The notes: a model not told the origin generated them from the letters alone. 64,000 nt of DNA from JBGASG01 sp046328035 (GCA_046328035.1 JAXLXI010000001.1:1-64000), one strand, 5' to 3'. Numbered from the stretch's first letter, positions 8,736 to 18,829 are shown. Translations and numbers: made by a program.

Positions 8736-9566
8736 GTGCCTCAAAAGCCAGCACGCCGCACGCCTTTCACCATCCTGAAAGAGCAGTTGCAGGTGGTCGA
8801 CTTGCTTCTGGAGGTGCGCGATGCCCGCATTCCTGACTCAAGTCGGCATCCAGCGGCTGGGCAAATCTTCGGCAACAAGCCTAGGTTGATTGTCCTGGCC
8901 AAAGAGGATCTGGCTGAGCCGCATGCGCTCAAACAGTTTCTTCGCCAGTTGTCTACTGATGGCGTCACCGCCCTGGCGGTCTCGCTGAAGCAAAACAAGG
9001 GCCAAAAGCGATTATTCGACGAAGCCCTGAAGCTCACCAAAGAACGTCGAGCGGCCTGGGAGGCAAAGGGTCTGTTGCCTCGACCGATGCGCGCGACTGT
9101 CGTCGGGCTGCCGAACGTCGGCAAATCGAGTTTGATCAACTGGCTGATCGGCACCAAACGGGCCAAAACAGGCGACAAACCTGGAATTACTAAAGGAACC
9201 CAGTGGGTGCGCATCCATCCCCAAATCGAACTTTTAGACACGCCCGGACTTTTGCCTCCGGTCAATTTTGATGCTGACGTCGCTAACAAATTGGCCGTCT
9301 GCAACCTGCTTCCGGATGATCGGTACGATCTCGAAGAGATATCGGAATGGGCTCTTGCGTATATAGCTTCGACGCGGCGCGACATGCTGAAACGTTACGG
9401 ACTGGACCTTGCTGAAACCGAGCCGACGCTGGAGAATCTCGCTAAGATGAGGTCGTTCCTCAGTTCAGGCGGAAGACTCGACACTCGCAGAGCCGGCGCG
9501 GTATTCCTGAATGAATTGAGATCCGGCAAGCTCGGGCCCTTCGTTTTGGACGAAATTCGCAAGTGA
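8736..9566 (+). CDS. rbgA: Ribosome biogenesis GTPase RbgA/YlqF
   Basis: The product is a circularly permuted GTPase: the G4-like motif LAKEDL and the LEVRDARIP segment come first, then G1 (GLPNVGKSSL), G2 region (KPGITKGTQW) and G3 (LLDTPGLL), followed by a C-terminal helical domain. RbgA acts late in 50S assembly. The G4 motif is normally NKxD and here the first position is Ala, which could weaken guanine specificity. The start is GTG, eight bases after the rplS stop. The stop overlaps the rnhB start (GTGA), indicating translational coupling. Confidence 0.93.
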   Translation: MPQKPARRTPFTILKEQLQVVDLLLEVRDARIPDSSRHPAAGQIFGNKPRLIVLAKEDLAEPHALKQFLRQLSTDGVTALAVSLKQNKGQKRLFDEALKLTKERRAAWEAKGLLPRPMRATVVGLPNVGKSSLINWLIGTKRAKTGDKPGITKGTQWVRIHPQIELLDTPGLLPPVNFDADVANKLAVCNLLPDDRYDLEEISEWALAYIASTRRDMLKRYGLDLAETEPTLENLAKMRSFLSSGGRLDTRRAGAVFLNELRSGKLGPFVLDEIRK

Positions 9567-10327
9567 CACCAGCCACTGTCAAAGAGAAGAAACCGGCTAA
9601 GAAAGCCGCAGTTTCGATGCGCCATCTCCGCAAGCTCATAGCTTTCGATGGGCAACAACTCGCCGGAGCCAATGAAGAAGATCCGGCGCTGACGATCATT
9701 GGTACAGACGAAGTGGGGCGTGGCTGCCTCGCGGGTCCAGTCGTCGCTTGCGCCGTGGTGCTGCCACCAATCGCTCCGAGGTCTGCTCTGGAGAAACAGC
9801 TGGCGCTGCTCAACGACTCCAAATTGGTGCCCCCGCCGGAACGAGAGCGAATGGCAGCCATCCTGATGGAATGCTGTCGTTATGCCATCGCAGAAGCAAC
9901 GCCGGAAGAGATAGATGAAATCAACATTTTGCAGGCCAGTTTGCTGGCTATGAAACGGTCTGTGATGAAACTGGGACCGATACCAGGGGCGGTGCTGCTC
10001 GTTGACGGCAACAAGGAAGTTCCCAAATTGCGCATGCGGCAGACCACTGTCATTGGCGGGGACAGCCGCTCAGCTTCCATTGCCGCCGCTTCCATTATCG
10101 CCAAGGTCTACCGCGACGATTTGATGCGCGGACTAGCTGAACGTCACCCCTATTACTTTTGGGAATCGAACAAAGGTTACCAGTCTCGTGCTCACTATCA
10201 GGCTCTTGATCTGTTCGGACCTACTTCCTGGCACCGATTGTCATTTAATTTGGGATTGAGCTCCGCTCCAGTGGGGGAAACCGAAGCTGGGACAGTGATT
10301 ACGGTCGAAGAAAAGCGTCTGACTTAG
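9563..10327 (+). CDS. rnhB: Ribonuclease HII
   Basis: The signature GTDEVGRGCLAGPVVA with catalytic D49 and E50 is present, followed by LLVDGNKEVP and GGDSRSASIAAASIIAKV, which carry the other acidic residues and the family serines. RNase HII removes ribonucleotides from DNA and RNA primers. A lysine-rich N-terminal extension of about 40 residues precedes the catalytic fold. The GTG start overlaps the rbgA stop by four bases, so the two are probably translated together. Confidence 0.96.
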   Translation: MTPATVKEKKPAKKAAVSMRHLRKLIAFDGQQLAGANEEDPALTIIGTDEVGRGCLAGPVVACAVVLPPIAPRSALEKQLALLNDSKLVPPPERERMAAILMECCRYAIAEATPEEIDEINILQASLLAMKRSVMKLGPIPGAVLLVDGNKEVPKLRMRQTTVIGGDSRSASIAAASIIAKVYRDDLMRGLAERHPYYFWESNKGYQSRAHYQALDLFGPTSWHRLSFNLGLSSAPVGETEAGTVITVEEKRLT

Positions 10328-10431
10328 CGTTTTCCGCCGCCGGATTTCACGAAAATTCCACGACCCTTACACAACTTTTCAAGAATTTCTATCTATGCTC
10401 AGCTGCATCAAGGTTGGTATAGGTGAACTGA

Positions 10432-10683
10432 ATGACGGCTCTGACTTCCACCCTTCAAAGCGTCTCCCTGTCCCTGAATATTTCCCGGGCCTGCCAGCGC
10501 ACCGCGAAGAACCTCGAAGCTCAAGTCTGGACAGCCCGCGTGGAAGGGGCTTACAAGCTTGAACAAGCGAAAAACGCTTGCAATTCGCTGCTCAAGAACC
10601 TGACCTTGACCCTTGCCCTGTTCCTGCCTCTGGCGATGATCTGGACCGGCATCATCGTCGCCATGCACGTACGAGTCCACTAG
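10432..10683 (+). CDS. Small single-span membrane protein
   Basis: An 83-residue product with an amphipathic N-terminal half and one strong membrane helix near the C-terminus (LTLTLALFLPLAMIWTGIIV). An AGGTGA-like ribosome site precedes the ATG, and a stem-loop follows the stop. It has no recognisable relatives by eye. An overlapping antisense frame is longer but has no better features. Likely real, function unknown. Confidence 0.5.
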   Translation: MTALTSTLQSVSLSLNISRACQRTAKNLEAQVWTARVEGAYKLEQAKNACNSLLKNLTLTLALFLPLAMIWTGIIVAMHVRVH

Positions 10684-10720
10684 AAAGTTACTACTAGGAG
10701 TCGCCAAATCTCCTAATCGT

Positions 10721-10755
10721 ATACAGGCAGCGCAAACTTCGGGCGCTGCCTGTAT
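10721..10755 (+). terminator. Stem-loop terminator after the small membrane protein
   Basis: A perfect 13-bp stem, ATACAGGCAGCGC pairing with GCGCTGCCTGTAT, with a nine-base loop. The T-rich tract (TATTATTG) is weak, so termination may be incomplete. Confidence 0.6.
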
Positions 10756-10764
10756 TATTGTGGG

Positions 10765-12395
10765 ATGGCTGAAGAAGTGGCGGGCGCAAAAGTACACCAC
10801 AAAGGACTGGCTGCCTTTTTCGCGCTTCTGTGCCTCTTGTTTTTGTTTTTTATGAGACCCTACCTGATGCTCGGAGACGGTGCCACTGCCAGGCACATCG
10901 CCACCGGCAACTACATGTTCGGTCATCTCAAAATTCCGACCACCAACTATGTATGGGCGCTCAATCCGGATGCGCCGTGGACGACGCATGAACTGATAGG
11001 CGACCTATTGCTGGCGGCAGCCTACCAGTGGGGCGGACTGAACGGCGTGGTTGTGCTGGGCGCCGTCTCCATCGGATTAGCTGGGCCTTCTATATAGTTG
11101 TTTCGGCAGCTTCCAGGCGCGGTGCCGGTTTGCTTTTCGGTTCCGTGACCACTCTATTGGCGCTGGCCGCCTGCTCGTTGCACTGGTCTGCGCGCGCACA
11201 TCTATTCAGCCACGTCATGCTGGCCTGGCTCTACTGGCTGGTATATGTTTCGGAGACCTCGATCAAACGCCGCGTTTTCAGTTGTTTCATTCTGTTCGTG
11301 CTCTGGTCTAATGTGCACGGCAGCACCATTCTCGGATTGTTGCTGCTCATCTATTTGCTGATTGAAGCCGGCATAAAACGTGCTCTCAAGGCTGATGTGC
11401 AAGAAACCGGCGTCAGGCAAGCAGGACTTCTGTTGCTGTCCGCGGCTGTTGGATCGTTCTTTACGGTGCGGGGATTAGGGCTGGTATCGTATGTGGTGAA
11501 TTACTTTTTTCACCCCTCGATTCGAAATCAGAGCGACGAATGGCGTTCACTGGATTTCTCACTGGGATTCGCGGTCTGGACGTTTCTCGTACTCTTTGCG
11601 ATCTTAATCACGGTCTGGACCTTTTCCCCGCGTAAGCCGCGTCTGAGCGAGTTCCTCTTTGTGCTCACCCTGGGATTTGGCGGGCTATACGCCATGCGCA
11701 TAATTCCTTACTTCGCACTGCTGGCGGTGCCCGCCGCCGCCTATTGCTGGCCGGCACTGCGCGCACAACTGGCTGACTCTAATTTATGGGCGCCGGTCAA
11801 AAACCTGTTGCGCACCGACGCTGATTTCGACAACGATTTGAAGTTTGGTCGGTTTCTATCTATCAGTGGTGGTGCGATTGGACTGGCTGCCGCACTGGCG
11901 TTCTTGATACTGCCGAGCTTCAAATTGCCGAGCTTCGACAAGTTCTCTTTGCCGGTCGGCGCCGTGGCGTTTCTGGAACAGAAAAACATTCATGGACTCG
12001 GCTTCACGCGCGACAACTGGGGCGGATACGTCAATCTGGAGACGACCGACAAGATTTTTCTCGATGATAAAACGGACTTCTACCCGCCTGAGGTGGTAAA
12101 CGATTACGCCGCTCTTTATCTCACTTATCCTGAGTGGCGGAAGATCATCGATAAGTACAAATTCGAGTACATCATGATTCCCAGCAGTATCCCGCTCACC
12201 TTTCTACTGTCGGATGATCCGAATTGGACCAAGGCATACGCCGATGATACTGCCACTATTTTCCTGCGTGCAAATGGCGATGTGAAATTGCAGCAAAAGT
12301 CCGATGAGAAACCGCCACTGAAGCCGGACGAGAAACAACAGCACGAAGCGAGCGGAGCGGATTCAACCGCAGCCCCTGCGAAAAAGTCGCCCTGA
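10765..12395 (+). pseudogene. Polytopic membrane protein, frameshifted
   Basis: Two overlapping frames read as one protein of about 540 residues. The first (10765-11097) ends with GAVSIGLAGPSI and stop; the second frame continues with WAFYIVVSAASRRGAG from about 11085 to 12395. One missing base near TTAGCTGGG would restore the frame. The protein has many membrane helices (about ten) and an early conserved-looking segment with GDGATARHIATGNYMF and PWTTHELIGD, reminiscent of membrane glycosyltransferases of the GT39/PMT-like superfamily; that assignment is tentative. The C-terminal 60 residues are hydrophilic and lysine-rich. There is no slippery heptamer at the junction, so programmed frameshifting is unlikely; either a sequencing error or a mutation. 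Confidence 0.7.
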
Positions 12396-12428
12396 TCTTG
12401 TTATTGCTGAGCTAGGAAAACCCTGATG

Positions 12429-12455
12429 AATACCGGGTTATAGGGTATTGTTTTT
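12429..12455 (+). terminator. Weak rho-independent terminator
   Basis: A short stem AATACC/GGTATT with a nine-base loop is followed by GTTTTTG. It lies 34 bases after the membrane-protein stop and would end that transcript. Confidence 0.45.
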
Positions 12456-12595
12456 GCAAAACTTCTACACAATAGCCAAGCCTAATTAGTAGAAACAAGG
12501 ATGTTATGGCATAACTAAGTTTAGTTAGAGACGTCTTGTTTCACCCCTTGAACAAGGCATTTCACAGCGCCACACACCACCGAGAAACCAGCTAC

Positions 12596-13780
12596 ATGCA
12601 AAAAACGAAACGCATGGGGGCTTTTGTTGCAGCCCTCATCATTGCTATGTCCTCATGGGGATCCTCAGCGCAGAGTCGCCCCGGATTTAGCGCTCAAGAA
12701 GTTTACGACCATGCCTGGCAGCTGGTCCGCGACACGTATGTCGACACGGGTTACGGTGGACAAGACTTCGAACAGTGGCGCCATCGTTATGACGGAAAGC
12801 TCAGCAGTATTGAAGACGCTCACAAAGCGATCGATACCATGCTCAAAAGTCTGAAGGATCCATATTCTCGATTTCTGGATCCTCAGGCCTTCAAAGACGA
12901 AGACAACGCCATCAACTCCAAGGTTGTCGGCATCGGCATCAGCATCAAGCCAAACGATTCGAAAGAAGGTCTGGTAATCAACCAAGTCATTCCCACCAGT
13001 CCGGCTGCTCGTGCTGGTTTGATCGGCGGCGACAAAATCGTGGCCATCGACGGACAGCCCTGTTTGGGTTTCACACCGGAACAGGCTGCTAAGAAAATTC
13101 GCGGACCGGTCGGATCCAAAGTTTCGTTGAATGTCAACCATGCCAGTGCCACCAAACAAATGGTCATCGGTACCGACGATAACCATCACGGTTACGTCCA
13201 AGCTCATGAATAACAACATCAGCTACATCCAACTTGCAGACCTTTATGGCTGACGACGCCTTATGAGTTCAGAAATGCGCTCAGCAAATTGAGCACCGCC
13301 GATGGACTGATCATCGACTTGCGCGGCAATCCGGGCGGGCTGCTCGCCAATGCCATCGAAATCGCCGACATGCTTCTGCCGCAAGGCAAAATTGTCAGCA
13401 CGGTCAGCCGCCGTGGCGCCATTACCGACACCGCTGACGGTGCCGCGATGTGCCGTCAGCCGATCGTCTTGCTGGTGGACAAAGACAGCGCCAGCGCCAG
13501 CGAAATTCTGGCCGGAGCACTCAAGGATAACGGCCGCGCCATTACGGTCGGCACGCGCACGTTCGGAAAAGGACTGGTGCAAGAAATCAGCCGCTTGCCC
13601 GGTGGCAGCGGAGTGCACATCACCGTCGCCCACTACTACACGCCAGCCGGTATCGACATCAACAAGATTGGCATCACGCCCGACGTTTCAGTCGAAGATC
13701 AGGACCAGCAAATGAAAGTAGCTGTTTCCACACTGCAGAATAAAATTGCCATGATCAAGCCAATCAAGTTGATCAAATAG
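12596..13780 (+). pseudogene. CtpA-type S41 carboxy-terminal processing protease, twice frameshifted
   Basis: The parts of one S41 protease are all here: a signal peptide (MGAFVAALIIAMSSWGSSAQ), an N-terminal helical region, a PDZ domain (VGIGIS, GLVINQVIPTSPAARAGL, GDKIVAIDG), then the protease core with GLIIDLRGNPGG, the catalytic serine in DKDSASASEI and the lysine in RTFGKGLVQ. The first frame stops at 13213 and the same frame reopens about 13250. Between them a shifted frame encodes the expected linker (SKLMNNNISYIQLADLYG). Two compensating single-base shifts, near 13170 and 13250, would give one intact exported protease. As written the gene is broken. The start at ATG 12596 fits the signal peptide; the upstream frame start at 12536 is not needed. 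Confidence 0.85.
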
Positions 13781-13802
13781 CACAGCAAATTAAAGCCAAC
13801 GC

Positions 13803-13837
13803 GAGAACGGGATGCATAAAAGATGCATCCCGTTCTC
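13803..13837. terminator. Bidirectional stem-loop between convergent genes
   Basis: A perfect 15-bp stem, GAGAACGGGATGCAT and its complement, with a five-base loop. It lies between the S41 protease end and the convergent J-domain gene, so it can end both transcripts. Confidence 0.75.
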
Positions 13838-13872
13838 TTGATGACCGTTGTGAACCGAAGTCCGGAAGACTA

Positions 13873-14568
13873 TTACTGAATCTTCGCAGGCAACTGGACG
13901 CCGGCGCTTGTGAGTGGCGTTTTCGTTGTTTGGTCGACGATTTGTGACTTGGTGAGCGAATCGACCAGATAGTCGACGCCCTGGACTGAGATCATGAACT
14001 GGGCTTCTTCGCGGATAACCAGATGTTTTTCGCGCAAATACCAGAGTGAGTACTCCATTTCGTGAATATCGATGTGCAGCACATCCATGAGCGCTTTCGC
14101 CGACATACCGCCGGTCTGTACGCGCTTTTTGCGGGCATCGAGCAGCAATTGCAGAATTGCCAGACGCAACTCAACTTCGTTGTAAGAAAGCGCGTTGGCA
14201 TTGCGGTCGAATGTGAATCTCGGAGCACTAGACTTGACGCCGGCGGCTTTTTCGAGGGCTGCTTGCGCGTCTTGCTGTTGCGCTGACAAGCCGATCTGCG
14301 CGTCATAGGCCATGCGTTTTCCTGTATCCGAAAGCGTTTTCCACGCTTCCTGAATCACGCGAAAAGCTTCCGCATTTCCGGTGTCGGCGTTATCCGGGTG
14401 ATAGATGCCTGCCAGGTAGCGGTATGCGTAGCGGATGATCGTCGGGTGGGCGGACGGGTCCACTTGTAGAAGCGTGTATAGGGTTTGCGGTTTGGGTTCC
14501 GCAGTGGCTTGTCCTGATGGTTGCTGGCCATAGCCGGGTGGCGGCGGTGGTGGCTGCTGGTACGACAT
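13873..14568 (-). CDS. J-domain protein with C-terminal winged-helix-like domain
   Basis: After a Pro/Gly/Gln-rich head, residues about 28-95 form a J-domain (LYTLLQVDPSAHPTIIRYAY, and HPD in IYHPDNAD). The C-terminal part (about 130-215) has a helix pattern like a winged helix (LDARKKRVQTGGMSAKALMD, EYSLWYLREKHLVIREE). No zinc or Gly/Phe region, so it is a specialised Hsp70 co-chaperone. It starts four bases after the stop of the acyl-CoA dehydrogenase gene on the same strand, suggesting cotranscription. Confidence 0.8.
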   Translation of the reverse strand: MSYQQPPPPPPGYGQQPSGQATAEPKPQTLYTLLQVDPSAHPTIIRYAYRYLAGIYHPDNADTGNAEAFRVIQEAWKTLSDTGKRMAYDAQIGLSAQQQDAQAALEKAAGVKSSAPRFTFDRNANALSYNEVELRLAILQLLLDARKKRVQTGGMSAKALMDVLHIDIHEMEYSLWYLREKHLVIREEAQFMISVQGVDYLVDSLTKSQIVDQTTKTPLTSAGVQLPAKIQ

Positions 14569-14571
14569 AGT

Positions 14572-15748
14572 CTATTGCCCCTTTAACAGATTGCTCGCTA
14601 TCACTAACCGTTGGATTTCCGAGGTTCCTTCATAGATCTCGGTAATTTTGGCATCACGCATGTAGCGCTCTACCGGGTAATCAGTTACATACCCGTATCC
14701 GCCGAAGATCTGCACGCATTTTACGGTGGAGCGCATCGCTACTTCCGCGGCGTAGAGCTTGGCAATCGCTGCCTGCTTGGTGAATTTTTCGCCGCGATCT
14801 TGCGCAACACAGGCGTCGTAGGTGAGCAGGCGAGCCGTGTCTATTTCGGTCTGCATTTCCGTCAGCATGAACTGAATGGCTTGCAGCTTGTTGATCGTTT
14901 TGCCAAACGCTTCGCGCTCTTTTGCGTACTTAAATGCATGATCCCACGCGCCTTGCGCGATGCCGACCGCCTGTGACGCGATGCCGATTCTGCCACCATC
15001 GAGGGTGCTCATCGCTACCTTGAAGCCGTCGCCTATGCCGCCAAGCATGTTCTCGACCGGCACCGGCGTATCTTCGTAAATCACCTGCGTGGTTGACGAG
15101 CCTTTGATGCCCAGCTTGTCTTCGAGCTTACCGAAGGTGAATCCGGGCGAATCTTTTTCGATGATCAGTGCGACAAGACCTTTGTGTTTGAGGGCAGTGT
15201 CGGTCTGGGCGATCACCAGATAGTAGTCGGCTTCGATGCCGTTGGTGATCCAGTTTTTGACACCATTGACGATGAAGTTGTCGCCCTTGCGCACCGCCAT
15301 GCCTTAGCCGCCGCCGAGTCGGAACCGGGCCCGGCTCTGAAAGGCAGAACGCGCCCATTTTTTCACCCCGACACATGGGTGTCAGAAGGCGCTGGCGCTG
15401 CTCTTCGTTGCCCCATTTATAAATGGGCGCCGCGGTCAGAGAAACGTGCGCTGAATACATCACCGAAGTGGTGGCACAGGCTTTGGCAATTTCTTCCACA
15501 GCAATGGAATAACAGGTGTGGTCGAGCCCGACGCCGCCGTATTCCTCAGGAAAAATCAGACCGCATAAGTCCGATGCCGCCATCAAGTCCCAGTTTTCTC
15601 TGGGAAACTTGTGCTTCTGATCTATTTCCGCGGCACGGGGAGCGAATTCTTTCTGCGCGATTTCGCGCACCATCTCTTGAATGTCGCTTTGTTCTTGGGT
15701 TAACTGAAAGGAAAGAGGAGAGTCTTTCAAACTGGTATCCGTGAGCAT
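14572..15748 (-). pseudogene. Acyl-CoA dehydrogenase, frameshifted
   Basis: The N-terminal part (to about 15335) reads LTQEQSDIQEMVREIAQKEF, FPEEYGGVGLDHTCYSI and GAFCLSEPG; the C-terminal part (14572-15300) reads NFIVNGVKNWITNG, IKGSSTTQVIYEDTPVP, GGYGYVTDYPVERYMRDAKI and ITEIYEGTSEIQRLVI. Together they make a normal 390-residue acyl-CoA dehydrogenase with the catalytic Glu region IYEGTSE intact. Between them the frame shifts twice: adding one G in CCCGG near 15330 and one base near the CATG at 15300 restores the sequence SEPGPGSDSAAAKAMAV. This flavoenzyme would start fatty or branched acyl-CoA oxidation. The pattern of lost single bases points to sequence error as readily as to gene decay. 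Confidence 0.88.
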
Positions 15749-15831
15749 TTTGACTCCGCTGGCGAACCTCTATTTAGCGTCGCCGTCGCCATTTACGGGA
15801 TGAGATCATAGCCTACTGAAAACTGCCTTGC

Positions 15832-17208
15832 CTAAGCGCCGTTTCCGTTGTGTCGGCGTTCCCACCAGGCAAGCGCGTTTCGCTGTGCTTGAGTCAATTG
15901 CGTGGCGGTCATACGACTGGCAACCCTGTCTCGCTCGCGACGCGCCTCCAGCGCGGGTTCGCTGTCACCCGTGCCGGCGATGCTGAACCATTTGTGGGCT
16001 TCTACCAGGTCACAGGCGGTGCCTATACCTTCTGCATATATCGCGCCCAGCTTCTCTTGCGATTCGCGCCGACCTTGCTCGGCAGCCAGAGTGTAGTATT
16101 TGAGAGCCTGGTCGATGCTGCGCGGGCCGGATCGTCCAGAGAGATAGTAGTAGGCAATGCGTTCCTGGGCTTCGGCGATGCCGTTGTCTGCGGCTTTGTG
16201 GTACCAGTGGAAGGCTAACTTGGAGTTCTTTGGAACGGCGCGCCCGGTCTGGTAAAGATTGGCTAATTCCTGCTGCGCCTCGGGCACGCCTTGTTCGGCG
16301 GCTTGTCTCAAGTAGTTGAACGCTTTTTTTAGGTTCTCGGTCACTCCCTCGCCGGACAGGTAGAGCAGTCCCAGCCGCGCTTGCGCTCCCGGTACGTTCT
16401 GTTTGGCTGCTTCCGTGAGCAGTTGTACGGCTCGCGGCACGTCCTGGGAGACGCCCTCCCCGTGGAGATACATAACCGCCAGCTCGAACATCGCCTCGGG
16501 AGATTCTTTGTCTACGGCTTTCTTGTACCACTCGGACGCTTGGCGCAGGTCTCGCTGTACGCCGACCCCGGCATAGTGCATTTCAGCCAGGCGAATCTGG
16601 GCGCGCACATCCCCCTGAACGGCGGCTTCGCCGAACCACTTGTGGGCAGTGTTGTAGTTTTGCTCGACCACCGTCCCCTCGAAGTAGAGCTCCGCTAAAA
16701 GACGTTGTGCATCGGCCACACCCAACTCCGCGGCTTGCTCGCACAGCTCCAAACCCTTTGGAATGTCCCGCCGCACCCCCGTGCCGTCAAAGTACATCTG
16801 CGACAACTCAGACATCGCGTCGGCAATGCCCAGGGCGCAGGCTTGTTCGTAATACGCGGCGGCCTTCTCATAACTCTGGGGCACGCCAATGCCTTGCAGA
16901 TACATCTGGGCCAGGCGGTACTGAGCGCGAGCCATGCCGTTCACAGCCGCCTTTTCGAACCATTTGAAAGCCTCGGTATAGCTCTTTGTGTGGATTGTGC
17001 CGTTGAGAAGTATTTCGCCCAGACGCAACTGGGCCTCCGGATGTCCCTTTTCAGCGGCCTTCAGGTACCATTCGAAAGCTTTTTCGGTGTTTTTCGGACG
17101 CCCATGCCCCTGAAAGTACATGTCAGCCAGGCGAAATCCAGCTTCGGCGATTTCGGAATCAGTCGCCTCGCTTAGCCATTCGACTGCGTCAGCTTTCTTA
17201 TCGGGCAT
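15832..17208 (-). CDS. Sel1-repeat protein
   Basis: The 458-residue product consists almost entirely of about 11 Sel1-like repeats of 36 residues with the motif A...LA.MY..G.GV..D..KA..WY.KAA (for instance AQYRLAQMYLQGIGVPQSYE). No signal peptide or membrane helix is present, so it appears cytoplasmic. Sel1 repeats form superhelical scaffolds, often in signalling or host-contact proteins. The open reading frame on the other strand overlaps its 5' end; the start of the next gene is placed downstream to avoid this overlap. Confidence 0.92.
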   Translation of the reverse strand: MPDKKADAVEWLSEATDSEIAEAGFRLADMYFQGHGRPKNTEKAFEWYLKAAEKGHPEAQLRLGEILLNGTIHTKSYTEAFKWFEKAAVNGMARAQYRLAQMYLQGIGVPQSYEKAAAYYEQACALGIADAMSELSQMYFDGTGVRRDIPKGLELCEQAAELGVADAQRLLAELYFEGTVVEQNYNTAHKWFGEAAVQGDVRAQIRLAEMHYAGVGVQRDLRQASEWYKKAVDKESPEAMFELAVMYLHGEGVSQDVPRAVQLLTEAAKQNVPGAQARLGLLYLSGEGVTENLKKAFNYLRQAAEQGVPEAQQELANLYQTGRAVPKNSKLAFHWYHKAADNGIAEAQERIAYYYLSGRSGPRSIDQALKYYTLAAEQGRRESQEKLGAIYAEGIGTACDLVEAHKWFSIAGTGDSEPALEARRERDRVASRMTATQLTQAQRNALAWWERRHNGNGA

Positions 17209-17359
17209 TGTTGTTGACTGCCTTACTGTGGCACATATGTTATGCCCGCAGGCGCTGGAGACTCATAGCGTTGTCGCCTGCGCCGATTTGTCCGATGTAC
17301 TAGAATTGTCAGCGCCTAAGCCGCCCAGTTGCCAGACAGTAGAAGAAAAGAGAGTACCG

Positions 17360-18829
17360 ATGCCCGAGCAAAAGATTTTGCTTGTCGAAGACCAGAAGAC
17401 ACCGATGAGGGTGCTGCGCGATGCTCTCAAGAAACAGGGCTACGATGTCATAGTTGTCACCACCGCTTTCGATGCGCTGGACGAATTGAACATGGAAGGC
17501 GCGCATGGCGTGATTGCGGCAGTCAAACTGCCTGACATGACCGGCTGCGAGTTGTCCGCGCTTCTGCGTTCCAGCCGCGCCACCGAGACCTTGCCGATTA
17601 TCCTGGTCGCTGAAAAGGGTGACGAGAAAGATTTCTGGTTTCGCGCCGCCCAACCGAGCGCGGTCGTTGACTATCGCGAAGTCGAGTTTGACGAAGCCAA
17701 GACGCTAACCACTTTGAAGAAACTTCTGGATGAAGCCGCCAAGAAAGCGCCTCCGTTCGACAAAGTCGATGATTCGGCAGTTGTTTCCGGTGAATATTCG
17801 GGTTCGGATCTGATTCGCTCGCAACGAAACTTGATCAGCGGTCTGCTTGTCGATCGTGCCGTTGCCACCTACTGCCGCGGCTTAATCGAATCTATGGACG
17901 ATCGCGTGGAATTCATGCGGCGCTTTTTCACGTTTCTCGAAAAGACTTTCCAGGCTGATTTGATTGGATTGATCTTCAACGATCCCGTGGCGCCATGGGG
18001 GATGTATCAAGTCAAACCCACCGTCGCTAGAAGTTCGTTCGAAGAAAACGTTTTGAACGCTGCCAAACTTGTCGAGATGCGTGCCAACCAGCGCATGATC
18101 GTCAGTTGCGATCTGCAAGAAAAAGGAACCGAAGTGAAAGTCACCGAGGTGCTGTGCATTCGCATGGGCGGACCGCAGGTCGTCGGCGCATTGCTGCTTG
18201 GCTGGCCGACCGGTCAGGGCGACCTCGACGATCTCTCCAAAGAAACCCTCGGACAATTGAAGTTGCACATGCAGTCTGTGATGCGAGTGCTGCAGCACCG
18301 GCAGGAAGTGCAAGCTTTGCAGCAACAGCAACAGTACTGGTCGTCGACTGACCAGATCACCGGTTTGTACAACCTGGAATTCTTGATGGGTTTCCTCAAC
18401 CAGCAGTTGTTGTTCTCCAATCGGCATGGGCTGCCGGTCGGCGTGATCATTGTCGATGTGGACAACTTCCTGCAGTTCAACACCAACCTCGGCACCGAGA
18501 TCGGCGATCGAGTATTGCAAAACGTGGCGCAAAAACTGTCCACAATAGTGCGTTCCAGTGACCTTGTGGCGCGTTATGCCGGCGATCAGTTTGCCGTCGT
18601 GCTTCCCAACAGTGACCTCGAGGGTGCCAAACTGGTCGGCGAGAAACTGCGCGCCGGTGTGGAAAGTCTGCAAGTCCCCGGCGTCAACGGCGGCTACAAA
18701 GTGACTATCAGTGTCGGGTGCGCGGAGTTCGACAAAACGCGCGACATCAACCCGGAAACAGTATTGCGCGACGCGAAGTTAGCCCTCGGTCGCGCAAAAG
18801 AAAAAGGTCGCAACTGCGTAGCCGGTTAG
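17360..18829 (+). CDS. Degenerate receiver domain fused to degenerate GGDEF domain
   Basis: The start is the ATG at 17360, preceded by AAGAGAG; the frame is open further upstream but over the Sel1 gene. Residues 1-115 are a receiver fold (KILLVEDQ at the start), but the phosphate-accepting aspartate is replaced by A54 (VIAAVKLPDMTG) and the usual Thr and Lys switch residues are missing. The middle (about 170-330) is GAF-like. A Gln-rich coiled linker leads to a C-terminal GGDEF fold (DQITGLYNLEFLMGFL, IIVDVDNFLQFNTNLG) whose signature is A407-G-D-Q-F instead of GGDEF. Diguanylate cyclase activity is doubtful; it may bind nucleotide or act as a signalling platform. Confidence 0.88.
   Translation: MPEQKILLVEDQKTPMRVLRDALKKQGYDVIVVTTAFDALDELNMEGAHGVIAAVKLPDMTGCELSALLRSSRATETLPIILVAEKGDEKDFWFRAAQPSAVVDYREVEFDEAKTLTTLKKLLDEAAKKAPPFDKVDDSAVVSGEYSGSDLIRSQRNLISGLLVDRAVATYCRGLIESMDDRVEFMRRFFTFLEKTFQADLIGLIFNDPVAPWGMYQVKPTVARSSFEENVLNAAKLVEMRANQRMIVSCDLQEKGTEVKVTEVLCIRMGGPQVVGALLLGWPTGQGDLDDLSKETLGQLKLHMQSVMRVLQHRQEVQALQQQQQYWSSTDQITGLYNLEFLMGFLNQQLLFSNRHGLPVGVIIVDVDNFLQFNTNLGTEIGDRVLQNVAQKLSTIVRSSDLVARYAGDQFAVVLPNSDLEGAKLVGEKLRAGVESLQVPGVNGGYKVTISVGCAEFDKTRDINPETVLRDAKLALGRAKEKGRNCVAG

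Noticed and set aside
10408..10989. Antisense frame of 193 codons over the small membrane protein and the next gene start
   Set aside because: No ribosome site or motif, and it crosses a clear terminator stem.
11080..11100. Programmed -1 frameshift in the membrane-protein gene
   Set aside because: No slippery heptamer or downstream structure is visible; a single missing base explains it better.
17882..18673. Antisense frame of 263 codons over the receiver-GGDEF gene
   Set aside because: The sense frame carries receiver and GGDEF folds; the antisense frame is His/Gln-rich without motifs.
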